Source: CAIWXH01 sp964555675 (GTDB lineage: Bacteria; Chloroflexota; Chloroflexia; Chloroflexales; Chloroflexaceae). From it: a DNA stretch of 9,453 bases. The position numbers were made by a program, and so were the translations under genes. The notes under the pieces were generated by a model. That model was not told the origin of the DNA. It saw nothing but the letters and a program-made list of their open reading frames with translations, and did not search any database. The stretch spans positions 1 through 9,453 of the forward strand of contig CAZKTU010000252.1 of assembly GCA_964555675.1 (NCBI GenBank). The letters are read 5' to 3'. Below, piece after piece: positions 1-6,459 of this stretch (the stretch's first letter is position 1; each line of letters starts with the position of its first letter).

Positions 1-142
1 AAAGCTTCGCATCAACCCAACCCCAACTACATCGCGTCTGAACATCTCCCCGCTATCCTGCTGAGTGCGCCCCACACAACGGCAGCGCACAACGGCTCCG
101 CAGACGGCGGCGCCGGCGACGATAACACTAAGGAGTACGACG

Positions 143-871
143 ATGCGATGGAGAACGATTGGTTTGGCCTCCGCCCTCAGCGGCGCCCTGGCCCTCGGGC
201 TTAGCTTCGGCATGATCGGCCAGAGCGCCGTGGCCAGCGCCCAGACCACGCCCCAGGCCACCACCACGACGGGCACGAGCACGCTCGGTAATCTGTTCCT
301 CGACAAGCTGGCCGAGGCCCTCGGCATCCAGCGCGCTGCGCTGGACACGGCGATGAGCAGCGCCGCCGGCAGCGCGGCCACCCAGGCCGTGGCCGACGGC
401 ACAATCACCCAGGCCCAGGCCGACGCCCTGACCGCCCGGGCCCAGGCCGGCGACTACGGCGCGCTGCTCGGCGGGCGCGGCGGCCCCCACGGCCCGCGCG
501 TGCCCGGCGTCCGCGAGGCCATGCTCGAGGCCGCGGCCCAGACCCTCGGCCTGACCGCCGATGAGCTGCACACCGCCCTGCACGCCGGCCAGACCGTGGC
601 CGAGCTGGCCGCCGCCAATGGCACCAGCGAGCAGGCCGTGACCGACGCTGCCCTCGCCGCCGCCAAGACCGAGCTCGACGCCGCCGTGACCGCCGGCACG
701 CTGACCCAGGCCCAGGCCGACCAGTTCTACACCGAGCTCGAGGCCCGCGGCGTAATGCTCGGCGGCCCTGGCGGCCGCGGCGGGCACGGCGGCCCCGGCG
801 GTCGCGGCGAGCGCACCCCGCCCGCCGATGGCACGGCCCCGGCTGCGCCCGTGACCACCCCCGACGCCTGA
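143..871 (+). CDS. Secreted two-module protein of unknown function (TQAQAD-repeat type)
   Basis: A 242-residue protein I cannot assign a function. The start is the ATG at 143: AAGGAG at 130-135 lies 7 nt upstream and a typical signal peptide follows, whereas the longer frame from GTG 65 adds 26 residues with no such support. The signal peptide covers about residues 1-33 (basic MRWR, then a hydrophobic stretch ending ASA before QTTPQ), so export is likely. After a Thr-rich linker there are two related modules, about 48-115 and 125-205. Each begins with an amphipathic helix containing LG(I/L) and reaches GT(I/L)TQAQAD (86-93 and 185-192), then Gly-rich sequence. The second also has a VAELAAANGTSEQAV segment resembling a helix-turn-helix-like or LysM-adjacent fold seen in many Chloroflexota and actinobacterial secreted proteins. 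The C-terminus is Gly/Arg/His- then Pro/Ala-rich and probably disordered. It is monocistronic, with a strong hairpin after it. Location is well supported; role is unknown. Confidence 0.85.
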   Translation: MRWRTIGLASALSGALALGLSFGMIGQSAVASAQTTPQATTTTGTSTLGNLFLDKLAEALGIQRAALDTAMSSAAGSAATQAVADGTITQAQADALTARAQAGDYGALLGGRGGPHGPRVPGVREAMLEAAAQTLGLTADELHTALHAGQTVAELAAANGTSEQAVTDAALAAAKTELDAAVTAGTLTQAQADQFYTELEARGVMLGGPGGRGGHGGPGGRGERTPPADGTAPAAPVTTPDA

Positions 872-876
872 TACAC

Positions 877-893
877 AAACAGCCCGGCTGTTT
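877..893 (+). other. Short inverted repeat just after the stop codon
   Basis: AAACAGC and GCTGTTT (877-883 and 887-893) pair around CCG, starting 6 nt after the stop of the secreted-protein gene. It has no T tract. It may be a minor 3' stabilising hairpin ahead of the stronger terminator at 910. Confidence 0.4.
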
Positions 894-909
894 GGCATCG
901 ATAACCCGC

Positions 910-945
910 AGCGGAAGACGAGTATTCGTCTTCCGCTGTTTGTTG
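910..945 (+). terminator. Intrinsic-type terminator of the secreted-protein gene
   Basis: AGCGGAAGACGA (910-921) pairs perfectly over 12 bp with TCGTCTTCCGCT (926-937) around the loop GTAT, followed by the T-rich GTTTGTTGT. It lies 38 nt after the TGA at 869-871. The stem is much less GC-rich than the surroundings and is followed by Ts on the + strand, so termination of the + gene is the natural reading. Confidence 0.8.
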
Positions 946-979
946 TGCGCGCGAGGCTTAGGCCCGTTGCATCCTCGCC

Positions 980-1031
980 GCCCGGCGGCTGAAGCCGCGG
1001 GCTCCTGTCGCAAAGCCCGCCTGCGCGGGCT
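980..1031 (+). repeat. Dispersed palindromic repeat, copy 1
   Basis: Two adjacent hairpins: GCGGCT-GA-AGCCGC (987-1000 region) and AGCCCGC-CTGC-GCGGGCT (1014-1031). The spacing and linker words (GGCTGAAGCC ... GGGCTC ... GCAAAG ... CCGCCTGCGCGG) recur at 1204-1252 beyond the assembly gap. Non-coding; it resembles REP/BIME-type intergenic elements. The first half also occurs inverted at 1288-1311 with one mismatch over 24 bp. Confidence 0.75.
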
Positions 1032-1066
1032 CCGGCAGGGCGCGCAGGCGGGCGAGGTTGCCGGAG
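1030..1066. repeat. Larger hairpin adjoining repeat copy 1
   Basis: CTCCGGCA (1030-1037) pairs perfectly with TGCCGGAG (1059-1066) around 21 nt. That loop carries CGCGCAGGCG (1041-1050), the reverse complement of the CGCCTGCGCG core found in the neighbouring repeat hairpins. The element ends in GCTTGTCGAA, whose reverse complement TTCGACAAGC is a familiar end of dispersed intergenic repeats in environmental GC-rich genomes (recalled, not checked). The gap starts directly after it. Confidence 0.6.
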
Positions 1067-1075
1067 CTTGTCGAA

Positions 1076-1175
1076 NNNNNNNNNNNNNNNNNNNNNNNNN
1101 NNNNNNNNNNNNNNNNNNNNNNNNNNNNNNNNNNNNNNNNNNNNNNNNNNNNNNNNNNNNNNNNNNNNNNNNNNN
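1076..1175. other. Assembly gap of exactly 100 N
   Basis: All 100 positions are N, the conventional length for a scaffold gap of unknown size. Both edges sit in the same repeat family, which probably broke the assembly. Real content, length and even linkage here are unknown, and frames running through it should not be read as genes. Confidence 0.98.
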
Positions 1176-1203
1176 TCGGGTGCGCGCTCAGCATCGCTCG
1201 CCG

Positions 1204-1252
1204 TGGGGCTGAAGCCCTCGGCTCGGATCAGCAAAGGCCGCCTGCGCGGCCT
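1204..1252 (+). repeat. Dispersed palindromic repeat, copy 2
   Basis: It has the same architecture as 980-1031: GGGCT-GA-AGCCC (1206-1217), then GGCTC, then GCAAAG, then AGGCCGC-CTGC-GCGGCCT (1235-1252). Against copy 1 each hairpin has one base pair exchanged on both sides (C-G becomes G-C), so pairing is retained while sequence differs. The CTGC loop and the GA spacer are unchanged. Confidence 0.75.
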
Positions 1253-1257
1253 CGGCC

Positions 1258-1275
1258 AGCCGGCGAACGCCGGCT
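1258..1275. repeat. Perfect 8-bp palindrome following repeat copy 2
   Basis: AGCCGGCG (1258-1265) and CGCCGGCT (1268-1275) pair perfectly around AA, or as 7 bp with a GAAC loop. It lies 5 nt after copy 2 and probably belongs to the same composite repeat. Confidence 0.6.
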
Positions 1276-1287
1276 TCGCATAATGAT

Positions 1288-1311
1288 AGCCCGCGGCTTG
1301 AGCCGCCGGGC
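1288..1311 (-). repeat. Inverted partial copy of the dispersed repeat
   Basis: These 24 bp match the reverse complement of 980-1003 with a single mismatch (TTGAG here for TTCAG expected). It is a half-element in opposite orientation, so the stretch is a mosaic of head-to-head repeat pieces. Its right end overlaps the first 53-bp tandem unit. Confidence 0.65.
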
Positions 1312-1408
1312 GCCGACGGGCACAGCTACCCGATTACTTCGGCAATAATCATCAACCGCCGGGCGCCAACGGGCACAGCTACCCGATTATTTCGGCAATA
1401 ATCATTAC
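1303..1408. repeat. 53-bp tandem duplication, two units
   Basis: Units 1303-1355 and 1356-1408 start with CCGCCGGGCGCC and continue through GGGCACAGCTACCCGATTA to AATAATCAT. They differ at two positions within the first 50 bp (G/A at unit position 13, C/T at position 35) plus the last few bases. Each unit has an AT-rich hairpin: GATTATT-TCGGC-AATAATC in unit 2 (1385-1403) is perfect, and the unit 1 version has one mismatch. No coding frame is plausible. Confidence 0.9.
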
Positions 1409-1425
1409 AGCCCCGACACGGCAGC

Positions 1426-1450
1426 GACGCTCTGTTCACAGCAGAGCGTC
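1426..1450 (-). terminator. Hairpin over the stop codon of the kinase gene
   Basis: GACGCTCTG (1426-1434) and CAGAGCGTC (1442-1450) form a perfect 9-bp stem with a 7-nt loop. The kinase TGA stop (1436-1438) is in the loop. Nothing T-rich follows on the - strand, so it may be a 3' end-stabilising hairpin or Rho-assisted end of the regulator-kinase operon rather than a textbook intrinsic terminator. Confidence 0.5.
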
Positions 1451-2883
1451 CCTCCAACCTTCGTGATCTTCGTGCCCTTCGTGGTGAAATGCAGGGGCGA
1501 ACACGAGCGTGAAGGTGGTGCCCTGGCCAGGGGCGCTGGCCACGCTGACCGTGCCGCCGTGGGCCTCGACGATCGAGCGCACGATCGCCAGCCCCAGGCC
1601 CGAGCCGCCGCTGGCCTGCTGGCGCGAGGCGTCGGCCCGGTAGAAGCGCTCGAAGATGTTGGGCAGGTGCTCGGCGGGGATACCCTCGCCCGTGTCGCTC
1701 ACGCTCAGGGCGAGCCCGGCGGGCAAGGCGTCGGCCGCGAGCGTCACCTGCCCGCCGGGCGGCGTATGGCGCAGGGCGTTGCTCAGCAGGTTGCCCAGGG
1801 CGCGCACCAGCTGCTCTTCGTCGCCCAGGATCGCGGGCAGGCCCGGCTGTGCCGCGATGTTCAGCTCTACCCCGGCCTGCGCGGCGGCGTGCTGGAAGCT
1901 GGCGGCGGCCCGCTCGAGCAGCAGCTGGGGCGCCACAGGCGCGCGCTTGAGCACCAGCTCGCCGGCGTCGGTCAGGGCCAGGGTGTGCAGGTCGGCCACC
2001 AGGCGCAGCAGCACCTGGGTCTCGTCGTGCATCATCGCGAAGCGCGCGGGCGTCGGCCGCAGCGTCTCGTCGCGCATGGCCTCGAGGTAGCCGGCGATCA
2101 CGGTCAGGGGTGTGCGCAGGTCGTGGGCGATATCGGCGGTCATGCGCCGGCGCAGCTCGGTCGCGCGGTGCAGGTCCGAGCTCATGGCGTTGAACTGGCT
2201 GGCCAGCAGCCCAATCTCATCGCGCGAGCGCACCGTCACCCGCTGCTCCAGGTCGCCGGCGGCGATCGCCTTGGCGGCCCGGGTCAGGTCGCGCACGGGC
2301 CGGGTGATCAGGCGCGCCAGCAGGTAGCCGAGCAGCAGAGCCACGGCGACGGCGCCCAGGGCGGCGAGGCCCAGGGCCAGGTCGGTGCGGGCCAGGTAGC
2401 GCAGCTCGGCGGGGTTGCGCCCGGGCGGCGGGCCGAGCGTCACCAGCGTGCCAACGGTGGCGCCGTCTACGACGACCGGCGCGCCGGCGGCCAGCTCCTC
2501 GGGCCGGGCCTGCCTGCCCAGCATGAAGTCGGCCGGCGCCAGCACGATCGTGCCGCCCGCGTCGGCGAGCATAAAGCCCACCTGGCCCGGATCGGTGTCG
2601 CCGCGCTGCCCTGGGCTGTCGCGGCGCGCGCGGGGATCATCGCCGGGCGGGGCGGGCACGCTGCTCGTCAGCGAGACGGCCGCGCCGACGCCCTCCCAAC
2701 TGCCGTTAAGCGCGTAGTAGGCGCCCAGCTCGCTGACCAGGGCGTCGCGGCGCTGGGTCAGGACGAAGGCGTCGAACTCGGTCGCGACGAACTGGCGTAC
2801 AAACAGCGCAGCCAGGCCGATGCCGGCCAGGCTGGTCAGAGCGAAGGCGAGCATGAGCCGCGCGGTCAGTGAGCGCACGGCGT

Positions 2884-2887
<4 letters not shown>
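1436..2887 (-). CDS. Membrane sensor histidine kinase, BaeS/OmpR-partner type
   Basis: A 483-residue kinase that senses an extracytoplasmic signal and phosphorylates the adjacent regulator. Transmembrane helix 1 is about residues 11-30. An extracytoplasmic domain follows (about 31-168, with a Pro/Asp/Arg-rich low-complexity part at 78-98), then helix 2 (about 170-194) and a HAMP linker (about 190-243). HisKA carries ADIAHDLRTP with His255 as phospho-acceptor. The ATPase domain shows the N box LLSNALRH (Asn370), G1 DTGEG (398-402), the F box FERFY (412-416) and G2 GSGLGLA (428-434), so catalysis should be intact. It starts at GTG 2887, overlapping the regulator stop as GTGA, which implies translational coupling. 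The family usually ends near GTTFTLVFAPA; here 17 further residues (HHEGHEDHEG then WRDALL) are encoded partly by a 9-bp DNA repeat. The ligand cannot be read from the sequence. Confidence 0.95.
1459..1485 (-). repeat. Three 9-bp CACGAAG-type units inside the kinase C-terminus
   Basis: On the coding strand the units are ACCACGAAG, GGCACGAAG and ATCACGAAG, with a constant CACGAAG core. Being 9 bp they stay in frame and give His-Glu-Gly/Asp triplets. Such CACGAAG arrays occur as dispersed elements in several environmental phyla (recalled, not checked). Here one appears to have replaced or displaced the ancestral stop of the kinase. Confidence 0.7.
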
Positions 2888-3585
<698 letters not shown>

Positions 3586-3591
3586 TTTTTT

Positions 3592-3606
3592 CGTAACCGA
3601 GTTACG
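3592..3606. promoter_or_regulatory. Palindrome in the regulator leader, possible operator
   Basis: CGTAAC (3592-3597) and GTTACG (3601-3606) are perfect inverted arms around CGA. The palindrome lies 6 nt before the regulator start, downstream of the putative -10 and where a ribosome-binding site would normally be. It could be an operator for autoregulation or a small RNA hairpin affecting translation. Six-bp arms can arise by chance, so this is tentative. Confidence 0.35.
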
Positions 3607-3624
3607 GTTTTCGCCGCTACCATC

Positions 3625-3630
3625 AGTATA
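3625..3630 (-). promoter_or_regulatory. Candidate -10 box of the regulator-kinase operon
   Basis: The - strand reads TATACT, five of six matches to TATAAT, and would give a leader of roughly 30 nt containing the palindrome at 3592-3606. No recognisable -35, so an activator or alternative sigma factor is possible. Confidence 0.4.
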
Positions 3631-3805
3631 GACCGGAGTTGTTTAGAACCAGAGTAGATCCGCTTGAGAAACGATGAAGCGCCTGGCGCGCCGCCACTCT
3701 ACACGGCGATCCAAACGCTTCTAAAGCTGTTCTGCACATGGGCGCGCTATGGTGAGGGTGCGCCGGCCAACGGCGACTCTTCACCTGAAGCAGGAGTGCA
3801 GAACT

Positions 3806-5674
3806 ATGAGCGTTCATTCGACCGCTTCGGAGGCGAACAAGCTCGGCAGCCTCGGCCGGCGCAAGGGGCCCCGGCGCGCCGCGCCCTGGCTCGCCATACC
3901 GCTCTGTCTGGCCCTGGCGGGCGGTGGCTACGCCGCCTGGCAGTCAACCCAGGCCAGCGCAGTCACAACCACGACCAGCACGGCGACGCTCAGTCGCGGC
4001 ACGCTCAGCCTGAGCGTCGCGGGCAGCGGCAGCGTGGCGGCGGCCCAGAGCCGCGCCCTCAGCTTCGCGGCCACAGGTACGATCAGCGAGGTGCTGGTCG
4101 CGGTCGGCGATACGGTCGCAGCCGGCCAGCCCCTGGCCCGCCTCGACGCCGCCGAGCTGCGGCTGGCCCTCCAACAGGCCGAGGCCAACCTCAAGTCGGC
4201 CGAGGCCCAGCTGGCCGCCGCCAACGGCCAGGGCGCCACGCCCGCCGAGCTCGCCGCGGCCGAGGCGCAGCTGCGCTCAGCCCAGGCCCAGTACGAGCAG
4301 ACAGTCAGCGGCGACACCACCGCCAGCGAGCTGGCGAGCGCCCAGGCTCAGCTCGCTTCGGCCCAGGCCCAGCTCGATGCGCTGCTCGCGGGCGCCACGG
4401 CCAGCGAACTGGCGAGCGCCCAGAGCACGGTCGAGCAGGCTCGCCTGAGCCTGCAAGCGCAGAGCGCCAGCCTGGCCTCGGCCAAGGCCAAAGCCGAGAG
4501 CGCCGTCACCACCGCGGCCAACAATCTGCGCGACGCCCAGGATAGCTACAGCACACTCTACTGGCAGAACCGTCAGCTCGAGAAGCTGCCCGGCGACCTG
4601 CCGCAGAGCAATCAGGACGCCGAGGCCGCCGCCGAGCGGGCGGTCGCGAATGCGGAAGAGAGCCTCAAGCAGGCCCAGCTGAGCTACGAGCAGGCCAGGC
4701 AGGATGAGGCCATCAGCCTCCAGCAGGCCCAGGCCGAGCTGGCCAGCGCCGAGCTGACGCTACAGACGCTGCTCGAGGGCGCAACCGCGGCCGAGCTGGC
4801 CAGCGCCCGCGCCTCGGTCGCCGCAGCCCAGGCCACCTTCGACAGCCTGAGCCAGGGCGCGACGACCGAGGAGCGCGCGATCGCCCAGGCCAGCGTAGAG
4901 CAGGCGCAGATCAGCCTCACGCAGCTGAGCAGCCCGGGCTCGACGGCCAACATCGCCAGCGCCGAGGCGAGCGTGGCCCAGGCCCAGGTGGCGCTCGCGC
5001 AGGCCCAGCAAGATCTCGCCGACGCCACCCTGGTCGCGCCCTTCGCCGGTGTGATCTCGGAGGTGCTGGCCAGCGTCGGGGCCACAGCCGACGCCAGCGC
5101 CACGATCAGCCTGCTCGACCCGGGCAGCCTGTATGTCGAGCTGAGTCTGAGCGAGAGCGACGTGGCCGAGGTCGCGCTCGGGCAGAAGGTCGAGCTCAGC
5201 TTCGACGCGCTGCCGGACGCCATCATCACGGGCACGGTCAGCGCGGTCGCGCCGGCGGCGACGGTTAGCTCGAACGTGGCCACCTATGCGGTGCGGGTCA
5301 GCTTCGACCCGGGCGCGCAGCCGATCAAGGTGGGCATGACCGCCAGCGGCAATATTCTCAGCGAGGAGCGAACCGACGCCTTGCTGGTGCCGAGCCGGGC
5401 GATCCAGAGCGAGGGCGACCGCTCGCTGGTGCAGGTGCTGCAGGCCCCGGGCCAGCCGGCCACGCCGGTTGAGATCACGACGGGGCTGAGCAGCGACGGG
5501 CAGACCGAGATCCTCAGCTGCGTCGCCACCGGCACGCTCTGCCTCAACCCGGGCGATACGGTCGTGATCACAAGCGCGAGCGCCACGGCGAGCAGCACGG
5601 CAGCGAGCGGCGCGGGCGCCCTGGGCGGGCTAGCCGGCCCCGGCGCGGGCGGCCCGCCCCCTGGGCTGGGGAGG
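3806..5674 (+). CDS. Membrane fusion (periplasmic adaptor) subunit of an ABC exporter; stop codon at 5675-5677
   Basis: A 623-residue HlyD/MacA/YknX-type adaptor. Start ATG 3806 has AGGAG at 3792-3796; an in-frame ATG at 3749 lacks a ribosome-binding site. Domains: basic cytoplasmic tail (1-25), one membrane anchor (about 27-46), first lipoyl half (about 82-115, GTISEVLVAVGDTVAAGQPL), a coiled-coil hairpin (about 115-407, turn near LPGDLPQ at 261-267), second lipoyl half (ATLVAPFAGVISEVLASVGA, 407-426), beta-barrel (about 441-517) and membrane-proximal domain (about 518-590). A low-complexity Gly/Pro/Ala tail follows. The hairpin has GAT-xx-ELA-xA units near 143, 169, 196, 325, 351 and 378. 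It is far longer than E. coli MacA (371 residues), mostly because of the hairpin. Two Cys (572, 579) flank a short loop. It should assemble with the ATPase and permease encoded downstream; the ATPase ATG is 2 nt after this stop. No outer-membrane TolC partner is present here. Confidence 0.93.
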
Positions 5675-5679
5675 TAACC

Positions 5680-6459
5680 ATGGAAGCGATGATCACGGCG
5701 CGCAACCTGGCGCGCACCTACCAGATGGGCGAGTTCGCGGTCCAGGCCCTGCGCGGGGTCAGCTTCAGCATCGAGCGCGGCGAGTTCGTGGCGATTATGG
5801 GCCCATCGGGCTCGGGCAAGTCGACCCTGATGAATCTGATCGGCTGCCTCGACACGCCCAGCAGCGGCAGCTACAGCCTCGACGGGCTGCCGGTCGAGCG
5901 GCTCGACCCGGCCCTGCTGGCGGCGGTGCGCAACCGCAAGATCGGCTTCGTCTTCCAGCAGTTCCACCTGCTGGCCCGGGCCAGCGCCCTGCAGAACGTG
6001 GCCCTGCCGCTAGCCTACAGGGGCGGGATCAGCGCCGCCGAACGCCGCGAACGCGCGGCCGCGGCCCTCGAACGGGTCGGCCTGGGCGAGCGCATGCAGC
6101 ACCGGCCCCACGAGCTCTCGGGCGGCCAGCAGCAACGGGTGGCGATCGCGCGGGCCCTGGTCAACCAGCCGGCCCTGCTGCTGGCCGACGAGCCCACCGG
6201 CGCCCTCGACAGCCGCACCTCGGAGGAGATCATGCGCCTGTTCGGCGAACTCAACGCCGCGGGCATGACCGTGGTCGTGGTCACCCACGAACCCGACGTG
6301 GCCCGCCGGACCAACCGGCTGCTCGAGATCCGCGACGGCGCGCTGGTGCGCGACCTGCCCGCAAGCGCGGCCTGGCCCCAGGAGGCCACAATCAGCGGGA
6401 CGGCGCGGCCGCATCGGCGCCGGCTGCCCACCCGCGCCCAATGGAGGAGCGCACCATGA
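5680..6459 (+). CDS. ABC exporter ATPase, MacB/LolD/YknY type
   Basis: A 259-residue ATPase that energises the exporter from the cytoplasmic side. Walker A GPSGSGKST (41-49), Q-loop VFQQF (Gln93), signature LSGGQQQR (146-153), Walker B LLLADE (166-171), D-loop GALDSRT and switch His203 in VTHE are all intact, so it should be active. The LolD/MacB-type sequence after Walker A (LMNLIGCLDTPSSG) assigns the family. GGGGAGG at 5668-5674, inside the end of the adaptor gene, gives a well-spaced ribosome-binding site for ATG 5680. About 30 C-terminal residues (from 228, ending in an Arg/Pro-rich basic stretch) exceed the usual family length and are encoded where the permease ribosome-binding site lies. 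The TGA overlaps the permease ATG as ATGA. The encoded transporter is thus split, as in YknXYZ, not fused as in E. coli MacB. Confidence 0.96.
   Translation: MEAMITARNLARTYQMGEFAVQALRGVSFSIERGEFVAIMGPSGSGKSTLMNLIGCLDTPSSGSYSLDGLPVERLDPALLAAVRNRKIGFVFQQFHLLARASALQNVALPLAYRGGISAAERRERAAAALERVGLGERMQHRPHELSGGQQQRVAIARALVNQPALLLADEPTGALDSRTSEEIMRLFGELNAAGMTVVVVTHEPDVARRTNRLLEIRDGALVRDLPASAAWPQEATISGTARPHRRRLPTRAQWRSAP

Larger units (their letters stand above)
3586..3805. promoter_or_regulatory. Divergent promoter region between regulator and exporter operons
   Basis: The only region between the two-component genes (-) and exporter genes (+), visibly more AT-rich at the regulator side. For the regulator, TATACT on the - strand (3630-3625) is a good -10, about 40 nt before the ATG; I find no convincing -35 at 16-18 nt. 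For the exporter no clear sigma-70 pair stands out (TATGGT at 3748 lacks a -35). Regulator binding sites would be expected here but no convincing direct repeat is visible. Confidence 0.55.

Noticed and set aside
54..59. TATCCT as a -10 box for the secreted-protein gene
   Set aside because: No -35 at a suitable distance, and the match is weak. I cannot place this promoter with any confidence.
65..142. N-terminal extension of the secreted protein from GTG 65
   Set aside because: No ribosome-binding site for GTG 65, and it would bury the signal peptide. ATG 143 has AAGGAG at the right distance.
128..1234. Long - strand frame running through the assembly gap
   Set aside because: It exists only because Ns do not create stops. 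It is antisense to the secreted-protein gene and crosses repeats.
980..1408. CRISPR array
   Set aside because: The repeats are unevenly spaced, in mixed orientation and only two or three copies, with no uniform spacers and no cas genes.
1463..2872. Open frame of 469 codons on the + strand opposite the kinase
   Set aside because: It mirrors the kinase gene, which has every expected motif. Long antisense frames are normal at this GC content, and its translation is Gly/Gln/Arg-rich with no domain.
3642..3725. TTTAGAA (3642-3648) and TTCTAAA (3719-3725) as a pair of regulator half-sites
   Set aside because: A 7-bp inverted match is expected about once by chance in a region this size, and the arms are 70 bp apart with no further similarity.
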